Shown here piece after piece: positions 13,997 to 14,061 of a stretch of 14,061 nucleotides of DNA (its first letter is position 1; the number at the start of each line of letters is the position of its first letter). The position numbers and the translations under genes are program-made. Under the pieces are notes generated by a model. The model worked only from the letters and a program-made list of their open reading frames with translations, ran no database searches and was not told the origin of the DNA. Source of the DNA: CAZIWJ01 sp964542855 (GTDB lineage: Bacteria; Bacteroidota; Bacteroidia; Cytophagales; Cyclobacteriaceae); assembly GCA_964542855.1 (NCBI GenBank), contig CAZIWJ010000071.1, forward strand, positions 1-14,061, given 5' to 3'.

Positions 13997-14061
13997 TTAC
14001 TTTCCCTGCTGAGCCCGCTCATGTAACTGCTGAACGTACCCCCGCTCTACTTCAAAAGCAT
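13997..14061 (-). CDS. 3' end of an unidentified gene (partial)
   Basis: One minus-strand frame is open from the window edge to a TAA at 13997-13999 and gives the C-terminal residues AFEVERGYVQQLHERAQQGK. The alternating charged and hydrophobic residues suggest an amphipathic helix and read like real protein, while the other two minus frames hit stops within a few codons of the edge. Too little is present to name a family. It converges on queE. Confidence 0.5.
   Translation of the reverse strand, partial: AFEVERGYVQQLHERAQQGK

Noticed and set aside
1..14061. Search for CRISPR arrays, tRNA or rRNA genes, insertion sequences, toxin-antitoxin pairs, phage genes and defence systems.
   Set aside because: No regularly spaced repeats, cloverleaf-like sequences, transposase or nuclease motifs were found by reading either strand.

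Overview
The window reads as a chromosomal segment of a Bacteroidota bacterium, most likely of the Cytophagales type. The evidence is indirect: Rho carries a long Lys/Pro/Glu/Gln-rich insert after its N-terminal domain, as in Bacteroidota; several start codons have little or no Shine-Dalgarno; and two gene upstreams carry matches to the Bacteroidota -7 box (TAnnTTTG). By-eye GC is moderate, about 45-55% in coding DNA. No rRNA, tRNA, CRISPR array, insertion sequence or prophage is visible.

Region 1 (1-2738, + strand) is a two-gene signalling unit. A CheC/CheX-like protein with one recognisable phosphatase motif is followed 18 bases later by a soluble PAS-PAS-HisKA-HATPase-REC hybrid histidine kinase. 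Region 2 (2827-6473, - strand) holds serS, a secreted DUF547 protein and a fused chorismate mutase/prephenate dehydratase (pheA). Their transcription runs toward lower coordinates. The spaces between these three genes are unusually rich in inverted repeats.

Region 3 (6474-11682, + strand) is housekeeping: rho, lepA and folD, each separately spaced. Clear intrinsic terminators follow rho and lepA, and a good candidate promoter precedes rho. Region 4 (11683-14061) is looser. It holds 422 bases without a convincing gene, a minus-strand exported DJ-1/PfpI-family protein of lower GC, then divergent queE (7-carboxy-7-deazaguanine synthase) starting at a GTG. About 320 non-coding bases follow, then the 3' end of an unidentified minus-strand gene that runs off the window.

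Most genes are core metabolism or information processing: Phe synthesis, Ser-tRNA charging, transcription termination, translation GTPase, one-carbon metabolism and queuosine synthesis. I see no convincing undescribed multi-gene system. The best leads are the CheC-like/hybrid-kinase pair, the disordered Rho insert, the exported DJ-1 gene between folD and queE, and a set of CGGG(C)TTAAT-like inverted or half-site elements confined to intergenic DNA.
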